The notes under the pieces: model-generated
Database searches by the model: none
Told to the model about the DNA's origin: nothing
Seen by the model: the letters and a program-made list of their open reading frames with translations, nothing else
Made by a program: the position numbers and the translations under genes
Part shown: piece after piece, positions 11,048 to 20,464 of the stretch
How the letters are laid out: each line of letters opens with the position of its first letter
Numbering within the stretch: the stretch's first letter is position 1
NCBI GenBank assembly: GCA_949285135.1
Contig: CASDXO010000009.1
Coordinates: 29,102-93,101 of the forward strand
Direction: 5' to 3'
From: an uncultured Phascolarctobacterium sp.
GTDB taxonomy: Bacteria; Bacillota; Negativicutes; Acidaminococcales; Acidaminococcaceae
Length of the DNA: 64,000 nt

Positions 11048-12304
11048 ATGGAAACTTATGAACTGGTAAAGACGAAAGCGACAGCAGCAAAAAAAGCTGC
11101 GGCAGAACTGGCCGTAACCGGTACGGCTGTAAAAAATAAGGCGCTCGTGGCAATGGCGCAGGCTTTGCTGGACAGACAGCAGGAAATACTGCAGGCTAAT
11201 GCCGAAGATATGCGTCAGGCGGCAGACAAAGGTATGAAGGCTTCCATGCTGGACAGGTTAAAGCTGACAGAGCAGCGCATAGCTTCCATGGCCGAAGGAC
11301 TGGAACAGGTTGCGGTGCTGCCCGATCCTGTGGGCACCGTTGTGGGCGGCAGCCGTCTGGCTAACGGGATGACGGTTACCAAGGTACGGGTGCCGCTGGG
11401 CGTTATCGGTATCATCTACGAAGCGCGTCCCAATGTTACTGCCGATGCTGCCGGTCTGTGCCTGAAATCCGGTAATGCCGTTATTCTTAAAGGCGGCAGC
11501 GAGGCCATGCAGTCTAACAAGGTTATTGCTTCTGTTCTGTCTGAAGCAGCTGAAAAGGCAGGCATTCCACAGGGCGCAGTGCAGTTTATCGACACCAGCG
11601 ACCGTCAGGCGGTAACCGACCTGATTCATATGAACGGACTGGTGGATGTAGTTATACCCCGCGGCGGGGCAGGCCTGATTAAGGCTGTAGTAATGAACGC
11701 TACGGTGCCGGTTATTGAAACAGGCGCCGGTGTGTGCCATACTTTTGTAGATGCTTCTGCCGATGTGCAGATGGCAATGGATATCGCCTACAATGCCAAG
11801 GTGCAGCGTCCGTCCGTGTGCAACGCCATGGAAACGCTGCTGGTACATAAAGATATTGCCGGCAAGTTTTTGCCGCCCATGCTGGAAAAATATTTTGCAG
11901 CAGGCGTGGAAATCCGCGGCGATGAACGTGTACAGGCTTTCAGCGGCCAGGTGCTTCCTGCTGTGGAAGAGGACTGGAGCACGGAATACGGCGACCTGCG
12001 GCTTTCCGTCAAAGTTGTCGACAGCCTCCAGGAGGCGCTGGCACATATTGCCGCGTACAGCACGGGACACAGCGAATGCATCGTTACTTCCGATTATGCT
12101 AACGCGCGCCAGTTTCAGCTGCGCGTGGATGCGGCAGCGGTATATGTAAACGCGTCGACCAGGTTTACCGACGGTTTTGAATTCGGTTTCGGAGCAGAAA
12201 TAGGCATCAGCACGCAGAAACTGCATGCCAGAGGACCGATGGCACTGCCGGAGCTGACCAGTACCAAGTATCTGATCGACGGCAGCGGTCAGGTGCGTGG
12301 CTGA
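11048..12304 (+). CDS. proA: Gamma-glutamyl phosphate reductase
   Basis: Second enzyme of proline synthesis; reduces gamma-glutamyl phosphate to glutamate semialdehyde with NADPH. 418 residues from the chosen ATG, the usual length. The aldehyde-dehydrogenase fold is clear: GVIGIIYEARPNVT, LKGGSEA, and catalytic Cys in RPSVCNAMETLL. In-frame starts at 11033 (GTG) and 11042 (ATG) exist, but GAGGGGG at 11035-11041 has correct spacing only to 11048, giving METYELVK. A strong terminator follows. Confidence 0.95.
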   Translation: METYELVKTKATAAKKAAAELAVTGTAVKNKALVAMAQALLDRQQEILQANAEDMRQAADKGMKASMLDRLKLTEQRIASMAEGLEQVAVLPDPVGTVVGGSRLANGMTVTKVRVPLGVIGIIYEARPNVTADAAGLCLKSGNAVILKGGSEAMQSNKVIASVLSEAAEKAGIPQGAVQFIDTSDRQAVTDLIHMNGLVDVVIPRGGAGLIKAVVMNATVPVIETGAGVCHTFVDASADVQMAMDIAYNAKVQRPSVCNAMETLLVHKDIAGKFLPPMLEKYFAAGVEIRGDERVQAFSGQVLPAVEEDWSTEYGDLRLSVKVVDSLQEALAHIAAYSTGHSECIVTSDYANARQFQLRVDAAAVYVNASTRFTDGFEFGFGAEIGISTQKLHARGPMALPELTSTKYLIDGSGQVRG

Positions 12305-12316
12305 CGGATAATGCAG

Positions 12317-12352
12317 TAAAACAGGCGGAAGATTATTCCGCCTGTTTTTTTG
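12317..12352 (+). terminator. Terminator after proA
   Basis: Stem AAACAGGCGGAA/TTCCGCCTGTTT with a 5-base loop and a T-run of seven. Ends the obg-proB-proA transcript. Confidence 0.9.
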
Positions 12353-12512
12353 TGCCGTTTTCAGCAGAATATTTTTCTTAAAAATTGCGATTTTCTTCAT
12401 AATTTGTATTTAAGAAACTATATGCTTTACCGGGAAAATTTGATATAATAAATAAGATTTATAAGGGAAAGTGTTTTCCTATAATTATACAGAGAAATTT
12501 GGAGGGACTATT

Positions 12513-13016
12513 TTGGAAGAGTTGTATCGAGAAGAATCATCTACCAGCGGCGACAGAAAAGTTGTAGCGATTATTGCATTGCTGGTTATCGGCGTGCTGT
12601 TCAGTTATGAAGGGTATGGCTATTATACTACCGGCAGGATTGACGCACTGGGCTGGGGCATGAATATCTGTTTTCTGCTTTTATGGATCTGGCGCGTTTC
12701 TTTCCACTATACTCTGATTCTGTACCGGGATCACCGGCTGGAAGTAATCAGTCATGGCTGGGGAATTCGCCGCAGCTACATTGTTGACCTGACCCGTACG
12801 GAAAGCTTTACCAACAGATATGTTAAAAGTTTTTTCCGTAAGACCAAGATCAGCCACTATATTCATCGTTACAGCTCTCTGGACTCCAATCCGCAGCGTC
12901 TGCTGGTATTTACAGAAGGCAGAAAGAACAAGCTGGCAGGTCTTTTGTTTAAGGCCAGCGACCAGTTTGTACACCATCTGCGTAAACAGATGCCGGACAA
13001 ATATATTGAATTATAA
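12513..13016 (+). CDS. Uncharacterised membrane protein
   Basis: Predicted 167-residue protein that I do not recognise. Two hydrophobic segments (about residues 16-34 and 47-67) are followed by a soluble, basic-aromatic C-terminal domain of about 100 residues (YRDHRLEVISHGWGIRRSYIVDLT), resembling the PH-like domain that follows paired membrane helices in some small bacterial proteins. I chose a TTG start at 12513, because GGAGGG (12501-12506) is well placed for it; an upstream GTG at 12471 would add 14 residues with a poorer ribosome site. The next small membrane-protein gene follows 29 bases later. Confidence 0.65.
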   Translation: MEELYREESSTSGDRKVVAIIALLVIGVLFSYEGYGYYTTGRIDALGWGMNICFLLLWIWRVSFHYTLILYRDHRLEVISHGWGIRRSYIVDLTRTESFTNRYVKSFFRKTKISHYIHRYSSLDSNPQRLLVFTEGRKNKLAGLLFKASDQFVHHLRKQMPDKYIEL

Positions 13017-13045
13017 TTTTGACAGGTTGATTTGAGGAGGACGAA

Positions 13046-13339
13046 ATGGAAGAAGCAATTGCACATGTAGAGCCTGTACTGGTCTGCAGCAGAATTATTC
13101 AGGTATTTGTATTAGCATTCTTATATATATTCCTGGTAGCCAAGGTCATCGGACCGGAAAGAAAAGAACAATGGTTCAGACGCCGTACTAAATATACTTT
13201 CTTTAACAGACGCGGTATCTTTGGCGAATACATCAATTTCGGCTATCCCGTCTGCTGGCAGGGCATTCTCGTATTCATCGCTATCTATGGCGTTATCTTC
13301 GGTATCGGCTACTGGTATATTTTCAATTTAGCATATTAA
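13046..13339 (+). CDS. Small uncharacterised membrane protein
   Basis: Predicted 97-residue protein with two membrane helices (about 15-36 and 69-92) joined by a short, very basic and aromatic loop (ERKEQWFRRRTKYTFFNRRG). Positive-inside logic puts this loop in the cytoplasm. GAGGAGG sits at the right distance before the ATG, so expression is likely. It lies between another membrane protein and the RseC-like gene, with short gaps, and may form an operon with them. Function unknown. Confidence 0.65.
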   Translation: MEEAIAHVEPVLVCSRIIQVFVLAFLYIFLVAKVIGPERKEQWFRRRTKYTFFNRRGIFGEYINFGYPVCWQGILVFIAIYGVIFGIGYWYIFNLAY

Positions 13340-13352
13340 GAGAGGTTCAGGT

Positions 13353-13784
13353 ATGACTGATATAAAGGGTATTGTAATTAAAAGACAGGGTGAAAGAGCA
13401 GAGGTCAAAGTAGATAAGACCAGAAGCACTGGCAGTAATCTGCCCAAATATCTTGACTGCTGGAATCCTGTCAATGCCAAAGCCGGAGAGGTTGTCGGCG
13501 TGGAGTATCAGGAGCTGGACAAACGTAAGGCACAGATGATTATGTACGGCCTGCCCGTACTGGGACTTTTGGCCGGTGCAGCTTTTGGCAACAGTCTGGC
13601 TATCTTTTTTCATATGGACAGACTGTATTTCATTGCCGGCGGTATAGTTCTGTGGCTGCTGGTGGCAATAAATTATGCGCGTATTTTCAAACGCGATGCC
13701 ATGCGCCAGGGCAAACAGCCGGTTATTGTGGAAATAGAAGTTCAGAAAATGGTTATCGATATGAGCGATAATCCGGGAAAATAA
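13353..13784 (+). CDS. RseC/MucC-like membrane protein
   Basis: Predicted 143-residue protein matching the SoxR-reducing/RseC family layout: an N-terminal soluble domain (GIVIKRQGERAEVKVDKT), a linker with the family-type phrase NPVNAKAGEVVGVEY, then two membrane helices (about 66-85 and 88-108) with a polar turn. In proteobacteria RseC supports reduction of SoxR, and related domains occur in Rnf-associated proteins. The N-terminal domain here has only one cysteine (C48), where many homologues carry a cluster of cysteines, so a redox role is uncertain. It lies 13 bases before maf. Confidence 0.7.
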   Translation: MTDIKGIVIKRQGERAEVKVDKTRSTGSNLPKYLDCWNPVNAKAGEVVGVEYQELDKRKAQMIMYGLPVLGLLAGAAFGNSLAIFFHMDRLYFIAGGIVLWLLVAINYARIFKRDAMRQGKQPVIVEIEVQKMVIDMSDNPGK

Positions 13785-13796
13785 CAGGAGTGTATT

Positions 13797-14399
13797 ATGC
13801 GGGTAATCCTTGCTTCATCTTCTCCCAGAAGGTTGCAGCTGCTGCAGCAGATTGGCATGGAAGCCGAAGTACGTCCGGCAGATTTTAATGAGCTGGACGG
13901 GAACGACAGACAGGCGGAAGAAGTAGTGCTGGCAAATGCCACAGGTAAATGTCAGACAGTTGCCGGCAGTTACGGAGATGCTGTTCCGGTTGTCGCAGCA
14001 GACACGGTTGTTGTACTGGACGGCCAGATTTTAGGCAAACCAAGGAATGCTGCGGATGCCGTGCGGATGCTGACGGAGCTGTCCGGCAGGACGCACAGAG
14101 TGATGACTGGCATTGCAGTACGCTTCCAGGGCAGGCTGCTGTCAGAAGTATGTGAGACAGAAGTGGTTTTTCGCACTCTTACAGACGCTGAAATATCTGC
14201 TTATGTGGCGACGAGAGAGCCTTTGGATAAGGCAGGAGCTTACGGCATTCAGGGTAAGGGTGCTGTTTTTGTAGAAAAAATCAATGGCTGTTATAATAAC
14301 GTTGTGGGCTTGCCACTCACCCGTTTGCATTTAATGCTGGCAAAATTAGGAGTGGACGGCAGTGCCGTTAAAGACAATCAAGAAAATACCGCTGTGTGA
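13797..14399 (+). CDS. maf: Maf-family nucleoside triphosphate pyrophosphatase
   Basis: Predicted 200-residue Maf protein. These enzymes hydrolyse dTTP/UTP and modified pyrimidine nucleotides to monophosphates (house-cleaning) and are linked to septum control. Signatures: ILASSSPRR at the N-terminus, AADTVVVLDGQILGKP (catalytic Asp) and YGIQGKGAVFVEKINGCYNNVVGLP. CAGGAGTG precedes the ATG. The 3' end overlaps radC by 38 bases. Position ahead of radC and mreB is the classic Firmicute order. Confidence 0.93.
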   Translation: MRVILASSSPRRLQLLQQIGMEAEVRPADFNELDGNDRQAEEVVLANATGKCQTVAGSYGDAVPVVAADTVVVLDGQILGKPRNAADAVRMLTELSGRTHRVMTGIAVRFQGRLLSEVCETEVVFRTLTDAEISAYVATREPLDKAGAYGIQGKGAVFVEKINGCYNNVVGLPLTRLHLMLAKLGVDGSAVKDNQENTAV

Positions 14400-15048
14400 C
14401 AGGCCCAGGGAAAAAATGGCTGCCTGCGGTGCCCGTGGGCTGACAGACGCAGAACTGATTGCAATATTGCTGCGTACAGGGACCACGGAGAAATCGGCAT
14501 TGGACATTGCCGGAGAAATGACTGCCGATGGCGGTCTGTATAACCGTCTGGCAGGAATCACACGGCTCAGTGAGCTTATGCACATCAAAGGGCTGGGGCA
14601 GGCTAAAGCGGCCACAGTATTGGCTGCATTGGAAATAGGCAGACGTCTTGCGTCGGCCAGACCGCTGGAAAGAGTCCATATTGGCAGCCCGCAGGAGGGC
14701 GCTGATTTTTTGATGCCGCGGCTGCGCTATGCGACACGGGAACAGTTTATTGCCGTCATGCTCAACAGTAAGAACAGAGTTATCGCTACGGAGATTATTT
14801 CCGAGGGAACGCTGACGGCTTCGGTTGTACACGCACGAGAGGTATTTGCACCGGCTTTGCTGCATCATGCTGCTGCCGTTATTGTGGCACATAATCATCC
14901 TTCCGGCGATCCCCGTCCGAGCAATGAGGACAGACAGGTCACGGATATGCTGGCTGCTTCCGGTAAGGTGCTGGGTATACCGCTGCTTGATCATCTTATT
15001 ATTGGTGACGGTGAGTATTATAGTTTTCAGGAATATGGAGCATTATAG
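14362..15048 (+). CDS. radC: RadC/JAB-domain DNA repair protein
   Basis: Predicted 228-residue RadC-family protein. N-terminal helix-hairpin-helix-type region (about 20-95, with IKGLGQAKAATVLAALEIGRR) and C-terminal JAB/MPN metalloprotease-like domain with the metal-binding motif HNHPSGDPRPSNED near residue 176. The family name comes from an old E. coli repair locus; its real biochemical role is still unclear. The start is GTG inside the end of maf, with AGGAG 8 bases upstream. Confidence 0.92.
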   Translation: MPLKTIKKIPLCDRPREKMAACGARGLTDAELIAILLRTGTTEKSALDIAGEMTADGGLYNRLAGITRLSELMHIKGLGQAKAATVLAALEIGRRLASARPLERVHIGSPQEGADFLMPRLRYATREQFIAVMLNSKNRVIATEIISEGTLTASVVHAREVFAPALLHHAAAVIVAHNHPSGDPRPSNEDRQVTDMLAASGKVLGIPLLDHLIIGDGEYYSFQEYGAL

Positions 15049-15069
15049 TTTTAGGAGGACAATAAGGAA

Positions 15070-16113
15070 ATGAAGTTTACTTTCCCTAATATAGGTTTTT
15101 TTAACAATATGTCCGATGATATGGGTATAGATCTGGGCACTGCCAATACGCTGGTGCACTGTAAAGATAAAGGCATTATCATTCGCGAACCGTCCGTAGT
15201 GGCTGTAGAGAAAGATACTAATGAAGTACTGGCTATCGGTGCGGAAGCCAAGAGGATGATTGGCCGTACACCGGGCAATATCGTAGCCATCCGTCCCATG
15301 AAGGACGGGGTTATTGCTGACTACGAAATTACCCAGTCCATGCTGAAGCATTTCATTAAGAAGGCTATGGGCAACAGAAGTTTTGTACGTCCGCGTATCC
15401 TGGTTGGTGTTCCTTCCGGTGTTACCGAGGTGGAGAAACGTGCCGTTATCGATGCTACGATTGAAGCAGGTGCACGTGAGGCTTATCTGATTGAGGAACC
15501 CATGGCAGCGGCTATCGGGGCAGGTCTGCCTGTGCAGGAAGCTACCGGCAGCATGGTTGTCGATATCGGCGGTGGTACCTGTGAAGTTGCCGTTATTTCT
15601 CTGGGCGGTATCGTAGTAAGTAAAAGTACCCGTACCGGCGGTGATTCTATTGATGCGGCCATTGTGCGTTATATTCGCAAGTCCTTTAATCTTCTGATTG
15701 GCGAGCGTACTGCGGAAAGCATTAAAATTGAAATCGGTACCGCTATGCCTGTTGAAAATCCTGATACCATGGAAGTACGTGGCCGTGACCTGGTCAGCGG
15801 TCTGCCGAAAAATATTATCATTGATGCCAACCATATCTGTGAAGCGGTGGAAGAACCGGTCAGCAGTATTGTTGATGCTGTGCGCAATACACTGGAGCGT
15901 ACTCCGCCTGAACTGTCTGCAGATATTATGGACAGAGGCATCGTGATGACGGGCGGATCTTCCATGCTGCGCAATCTTGACCGTCTTATCTCCCGTGAAA
16001 CAGGTATGCCCGTTTATGTATCTGACGAGGCGCTGAACTGCGTTGCGCTGGGGACCGGTATTGCTGTAGAAAATGTTGATGTGTATAAAAAAGGATTTAT
16101 GACTTCCAAATAA
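15070..16113 (+). CDS. mreB: Rod-shape determining protein MreB
   Basis: Bacterial actin of 347 residues that polymerises under the inner membrane and guides lateral wall synthesis. Actin-fold nucleotide-binding motifs are clear: phosphate-1 [10 protein letters not shown], phosphate-2 [14 protein letters not shown] and adenosine motif [16 protein letters not shown]. Length is standard. GGAGGACAATAAGGAA precedes the ATG. First of a cell-elongation set mreB-mreC-mreD-mrdA-rodA, which suggests a rod-shaped or ovoid cell. Confidence 0.97.
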   Translation: MKFTFPNIGFFNNMSDDMGIDLGTANTLVHCKDKGIIIREPSVVAVEKDTNEVLAIGAEAKRMIGRTPGNIVAIRPMKDGVIADYEITQSMLKHFIKKAMGNRSFVRPRILVGVPSGVTEVEKRAVIDATIEAGAREAYLIEEPMAAAIGAGLPVQEATGSMVVDIGGGTCEVAVISLGGIVVSKSTRTGGDSIDAAIVRYIRKSFNLLIGERTAESIKIEIGTAMPVENPDTMEVRGRDLVSGLPKNIIIDANHICEAVEEPVSSIVDAVRNTLERTPPELSADIMDRGIVMTGGSSMLRNLDRLISRETGMPVYVSDEALNCVALGTGIAVENVDVYKKGFMTSK

Positions 16114-16132
16114 AATAGTGTAGGGCAAAAGC

Positions 16133-16999
16133 ATGAGTAAGAAAACTATGCTCTGCATGCTGTTTGTGCTGACAGTCTTTTCCATGCTGATACTGGCTGT
16201 GGCAGGAAAAAGCCGTTTTCCGCTGATTAACAGGGCGGTGGCAGTAGTGCTGCTGCCTGCAGAAAGCGGTATTACGGCTGTGGGCCATCTGGGTGACAGT
16301 ATTCGTGGATACTGGCGCTCTTTAACGGTCTTGCAGGAAGAAAATGAAGAACTGAAAAGAGATAATGCTGAGCTGCGTAATGCCAATATTGCCATGGCCT
16401 CTATCTATGCAGAAAATCAGCAGCTGCGTCAGTTGTTGCAGTATAAAGAGCAGCATAAGTCACAGACTACGGTGCCGGGTAAGGTTATTGCCAGAAATTT
16501 CGGCGATCTGCGCGACAGTCTCTATATTAATATAGGGGCTGATATGGGCTTGCAGCGTGAAATGGCTGTAGTCAATAATGAAGGATTTATCGGCATTATC
16601 GACGAGGTGTATGACGATTACGCCAGAGTACTGCTGATAACTTCGTCTAAATGCAGGATTGGCGGCCGTGTGCTGCGCAACGATTCGCGTGCTGTAGGTG
16701 TTACCTGTGGGCGCAGCTCTGCCGGTGACAGCCTTATTATGGAGCATATCTTCCGTGAGGCCAGCATCCGCAAAGGCGACGTTATTGTAACCAGCGGTTA
16801 CAGCGGCAGCCATCCGGAAAATATCCTGATTGGCAAGGTTACCGATGTAAGCGTAGACAGCGTGGGCCTGCTGCAGCAGGCGGAAGTAACACCGGCAGCT
16901 GATATTGCCGATGTAGAACAGGTGCTGGTAATAACTTCTTTTACACCGCAGCCTAAAATTGATATTAATAGTGTTGAACAGGGAGGACAGGCAAAATGA
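16133..16999 (+). CDS. mreC: Rod-shape determining protein MreC
   Basis: Inner-membrane-anchored periplasmic scaffold of 288 residues linking MreB to the wall synthases. One N-terminal membrane helix (about 4-24), a coiled coil (about 62-100, QEENEELKRDNAELRNANI), then the two beta-barrel domains with the conserved VNNEGFIGIIDEV and VTSGYSG stretches. Its stop overlaps the mreD start by four bases. Confidence 0.94.
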   Translation: MSKKTMLCMLFVLTVFSMLILAVAGKSRFPLINRAVAVVLLPAESGITAVGHLGDSIRGYWRSLTVLQEENEELKRDNAELRNANIAMASIYAENQQLRQLLQYKEQHKSQTTVPGKVIARNFGDLRDSLYINIGADMGLQREMAVVNNEGFIGIIDEVYDDYARVLLITSSKCRIGGRVLRNDSRAVGVTCGRSSAGDSLIMEHIFREASIRKGDVIVTSGYSGSHPENILIGKVTDVSVDSVGLLQQAEVTPAADIADVEQVLVITSFTPQPKIDINSVEQGGQAK

Positions 17000-17496
17000 G
17001 GAGACTGATTTGGCCCGTCCTATTTCTGTTCTTATTACTGCTGCAGGGGTCGCTGTCTGTATTTTACACAGGCTGGCTGGCGGTCGATTTGCCTTTGCTG
17101 GCTGTCTACAGTTATGCACTGCTGCGCGGTGAAAATTTTGGCGCTTTTACCGGCGTCTGTGTGGGGCTGCTGCAGGATGCCATGACCGTAGGTTTTTTTG
17201 GTTTTCACATCCTGACCCGTGGTGCTGTAGGCTATCTGGTGGGCATGACCAAGGAAAAGGTATTCAAAGAGGGCAGCTCCTATCACATTGTCCTTATCGG
17301 ACTGTGCAGCCTGCTCATCAGGTTCTGCTACTGGTGGCTGGAGCTTATCAGGGCAGACTGGCACTGGGATATACTGCCAGGTTTTCTGTGGGATACACTG
17401 GGGTATTGCCTGGGAAATATGCTGCTGGTAGTGCCGATGTATTACATAGTTAAGAAAATGTACGACTGGATAAAGAAAGAGGATATTTCTTACTGA
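16996..17496 (+). CDS. mreD: Rod-shape determining protein MreD
   Basis: Polytopic inner-membrane protein of 166 residues with about five membrane helices and the typical family phrase FTGVCVGLLQDAMTVGFFGFH. It works with MreC in the elongasome. ATGA overlap with mreC gives translational coupling. Sequence is weakly conserved across bacteria, but context and topology make the call safe. Confidence 0.9.
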   Translation: MRRLIWPVLFLFLLLLQGSLSVFYTGWLAVDLPLLAVYSYALLRGENFGAFTGVCVGLLQDAMTVGFFGFHILTRGAVGYLVGMTKEKVFKEGSSYHIVLIGLCSLLIRFCYWWLELIRADWHWDILPGFLWDTLGYCLGNMLLVVPMYYIVKKMYDWIKKEDISY

Positions 17497-17512
17497 CAGA
17501 AAGGGGTAAGCC

Positions 17513-19336
17513 ATGCTTAATAAACATCATATGGAACGTCTGCATATAATGTTCGTTATCTGCCTGGTACTGTTTGCTGTACTTATCGGGCGCATGGCCT
17601 ATCTGCAGCTGTGGCGCGGAGATTATTATTCGCAGCAGGCAGACGGCAACCGTCTGCGGCAGTCGAAAATTATCGCGCCCCGCGGCCTTATTGTTGACAG
17701 TGAGGGACGCGAGCTGGTAAACAATCTGCCTGGGTATGCAGTGGCGCTGCAAAAACAGAGCAGTTACGACCCGATAATGCTGCAAAAGCTGAGTGAACTG
17801 CTGAATATTCCTCTTGCAGATATTAATAAACAGATTCAGGAAAGTAAGAATTATTATGAGCCTATCCGGCTGAAAAGCAATCTGTCGCCTGAGCTGGTGA
17901 CCAAGATAGAGGAAAACCGCAGAGATATGCCGGACGTGCTGCTGGAGGTGCAGCCCATCCGCAACTATCTCTATAAGGAATTTGCCGTGCATGCGCTTGG
18001 TTATGTGGGCGAGGTAAGTGCCTATGAGATAGAGCAGGGTCTCTTCAAGGACGTTACGCAGGGCAGTATTGTCGGTAAGGCTGGGCTGGAAAAAAGCTAT
18101 GACAAATATCTGCGCGGTGAAGATGGCGCATTTATGGAGGAAGTGGATGTTGCCGGTAATGTGGTCAAACATTTTGATACCGTACAGCCTGTACCGGGCA
18201 AGAATTTAAAGCTGACCATTAATTATGACCTGCAGATGACACTGGAAAAATTTATTGACCAGCATCTTGCGTATCTGCGCAGCTCAGGTCTTGCTCCTAA
18301 TGCGAGGGCTGCTGCTGTTGTGGCTATTGACCCGCGTAATGGTGCCGTACGCGCCATGGTCAGCCGTCCTGGTTATGACCCAAATCTTTTTGTACAGGGT
18401 ATTTCTTTCGATGACTGGAATAAAATCAATGATGACCCCAATTATCCTATGAATAATAAAGTCATTACCGGTGAATATCCACCTGGTTCTACTTTTAAGA
18501 TTGTTACGGGCAGCGCGGCTTTTGAATTAAATAAAGTACGGCTGGACGAAATGATATATGACGGTGGTTTTCATCCCCTTGTACCCACCATGGGTAATGC
18601 TGAAGGCGAGGTGCTTGGCTGGCTGAGCTTTATCAAGGCGCTGGCCATGTCGGATAACGTATATTTTTACGAGCTGGGTTATCGTGTCGGTATCGATAAT
18701 ATTGCCAAATATGCCGGTATTTATGGCTTTGGGCAACCCACGGGAATTGACCTTGTTGGTGAAAGTACGGGACTGGTGGCATCCAAAAAAGTTAAATGGG
18801 ATATCTGGCATGAAGACTGGCGTTTAGGTGATACTTTCAATGCAGCTATCGGACAGGGCTTCAATCTGGCAACTCCCATGCAGCTTGCTGTAATGCTCAG
18901 CTGTGTGGCTAACGGCGGTATACGGTATCAGCCGTATCTGGTAGACAGTATTTTGAATGCTGACGGCAGCAGGTACATGACGCCGGAAAGAGCAGCAGGA
19001 AAACATATAGATATTTCTCAACGAACACTTGACTATATGCAGCAGGGTATGAGTGCCACGACTCAGGAGGGCGGTACCGCTTCTTACTTCCAGTCGCTGC
19101 CGCGCAAGGTAGCCGGTAAGACCGGTACGGCAGAAAACTCTCATGGACGTGACCACGGTTTGTTTGTTGCTTACGGACCGGTGGAAAATCCTGAACTGGT
19201 AGTTGTCGCTATCGTGGAGCAGGGTGGTTTTGGTACATCTGCCGCAGGCCCTATTGTTTATAAGGTTTTTGAAGAGCATTTCCGTGAAGAAGGGCTGCTG
19301 CCCCCGGAAAATGCACAGGACAGTAAAAAAGACTGA
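17513..19336 (+). CDS. mrdA: Penicillin-binding protein 2 (elongation transpeptidase)
   Basis: Class B penicillin-binding protein of 607 residues; cross-links peptidoglycan during elongation. One membrane anchor (about 9-28), the dimerisation/pedestal domain containing APRGLIVDSEGRELVNN, then the transpeptidase domain with SxxK at PGSTFK (nucleophile Ser near residue 325), SDN near 379 and KTGT near 534. It is the partner of RodA, whose gene follows 12 bases later. AAAGGGG precedes the ATG. Confidence 0.96.
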   Translation: MLNKHHMERLHIMFVICLVLFAVLIGRMAYLQLWRGDYYSQQADGNRLRQSKIIAPRGLIVDSEGRELVNNLPGYAVALQKQSSYDPIMLQKLSELLNIPLADINKQIQESKNYYEPIRLKSNLSPELVTKIEENRRDMPDVLLEVQPIRNYLYKEFAVHALGYVGEVSAYEIEQGLFKDVTQGSIVGKAGLEKSYDKYLRGEDGAFMEEVDVAGNVVKHFDTVQPVPGKNLKLTINYDLQMTLEKFIDQHLAYLRSSGLAPNARAAAVVAIDPRNGAVRAMVSRPGYDPNLFVQGISFDDWNKINDDPNYPMNNKVITGEYPPGSTFKIVTGSAAFELNKVRLDEMIYDGGFHPLVPTMGNAEGEVLGWLSFIKALAMSDNVYFYELGYRVGIDNIAKYAGIYGFGQPTGIDLVGESTGLVASKKVKWDIWHEDWRLGDTFNAAIGQGFNLATPMQLAVMLSCVANGGIRYQPYLVDSILNADGSRYMTPERAAGKHIDISQRTLDYMQQGMSATTQEGGTASYFQSLPRKVAGKTGTAENSHGRDHGLFVAYGPVENPELVVVAIVEQGGFGTSAAGPIVYKVFEEHFREEGLLPPENAQDSKKD

Positions 19337-19348
19337 GAAAGGAATGCC

Positions 19349-20455
19349 ATGGATTTAAAACGCATTTTAAGAAATCTGGACTGGTGGCTTATTGGGGCAG
19401 TACTGCTGCTCATGGGCAGCGGCCTGCTTCTCATTGACAGTGCTACCCATTCGTTTGCTGTAAGCACGGGTAAGGCCTGGCATGTAGAAAGACAGGGCAT
19501 TTTTATGATTATAGCTCTGCTTTTGGCGGCGTTTTCCTTGCGCTTTGATTACCGGATTTTAAAAAATTATGCTACCCAGCTCTACATAGCCAATATTATC
19601 CTGCTGGTAGCGGTAATGGCCTTCGGCATTTCGCAGCTGGGAGCGCAGCGCTGGATTCAGATTGGTTCTTTTTCCTTTCAGCCCAGTGAGTTTGCCAAGG
19701 TATTTCTGATTATCTGTCTGGCGTCTTTTATGGAAAAACGTATTGAATGGCTGGAAACCTTTAAAGATTATCTGCCAGTGTTTGCGTATATTCTGCTGCC
19801 GTTCGTGCTGGTTATGAAGCAGCCGGATCTTGGAACATCGCTGACCTTCATTGCTATTTTATTGGGAATGATTTTTGTCAGCGGCTTTAAATTTAACTGG
19901 TTTGCCAAACTGGGAGTTTTATTTGTTGCCATGCTGCCGGTATTCTGGATGATTTTGAAGGATTATCAGAAAAACCGTATCCGTGTTTTTTTAAATCCGG
20001 AGCTTGATCCTTTCGGCAGCGGCTATCATGTTATCCAGTCAAAAATTGCTATCGGCAGCGGCGGATTGTTAGGTAAGGGCTGGCTGGCAGGAACTCAGAG
20101 CCAGCTTAATTTTCTGCCGGAAAATCACACTGACTTTATTTTTGCCGTAGTGGGAGAAGAATTTGGCTTTATAGGCGCGGCCTTTATTATTCTGCTGTAT
20201 CTGATTATTATCTGGCGCGGTATTACTATTGCGCTTAATGCAGAAGATGATTTCGGTACGCTTCTGGCCGTGGGCGTAACTTCCATGTTTATGTTCCACA
20301 TTATGGTAAATATTGGCATGACAGCCGGCATCATGCCGGTAACAGGCGTGCCGCTGCCGTTTTTAAGCTACGGAGTCAGCTCGCTGATAACTAATGTAGC
20401 GCTGGTAGCCATCTTACTTAATATCAAGCTGCGCGACCGCAAGCTGCAGTTCTAA
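19349..20455 (+). CDS. rodA: RodA, SEDS-family peptidoglycan glycosyltransferase
   Basis: Polytopic SEDS protein of 368 residues that polymerises lipid II with PBP2. About ten membrane helices are visible. Family motifs: AQRWIQIGSFSFQPSEFAK, KQPDLGTSLTF, the large extracytoplasmic loop with GSGGLLGKGWLAGTQSQLNF and FLPENHTDFIFAVVGEEFG, and the C-terminal GVPLPFLSYGVSSLITN. Last gene of the elongasome set. Confidence 0.95.
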   Translation: MDLKRILRNLDWWLIGAVLLLMGSGLLLIDSATHSFAVSTGKAWHVERQGIFMIIALLLAAFSLRFDYRILKNYATQLYIANIILLVAVMAFGISQLGAQRWIQIGSFSFQPSEFAKVFLIICLASFMEKRIEWLETFKDYLPVFAYILLPFVLVMKQPDLGTSLTFIAILLGMIFVSGFKFNWFAKLGVLFVAMLPVFWMILKDYQKNRIRVFLNPELDPFGSGYHVIQSKIAIGSGGLLGKGWLAGTQSQLNFLPENHTDFIFAVVGEEFGFIGAAFIILLYLIIIWRGITIALNAEDDFGTLLAVGVTSMFMFHIMVNIGMTAGIMPVTGVPLPFLSYGVSSLITNVALVAILLNIKLRDRKLQF

Positions 20456-20464
20456 GGAGGAAAT

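Noticed and set aside
11258..12400. Antisense frame of 380 codons opposite proA
   Set aside because: Spans the proA terminator and is explained by proA codon use.
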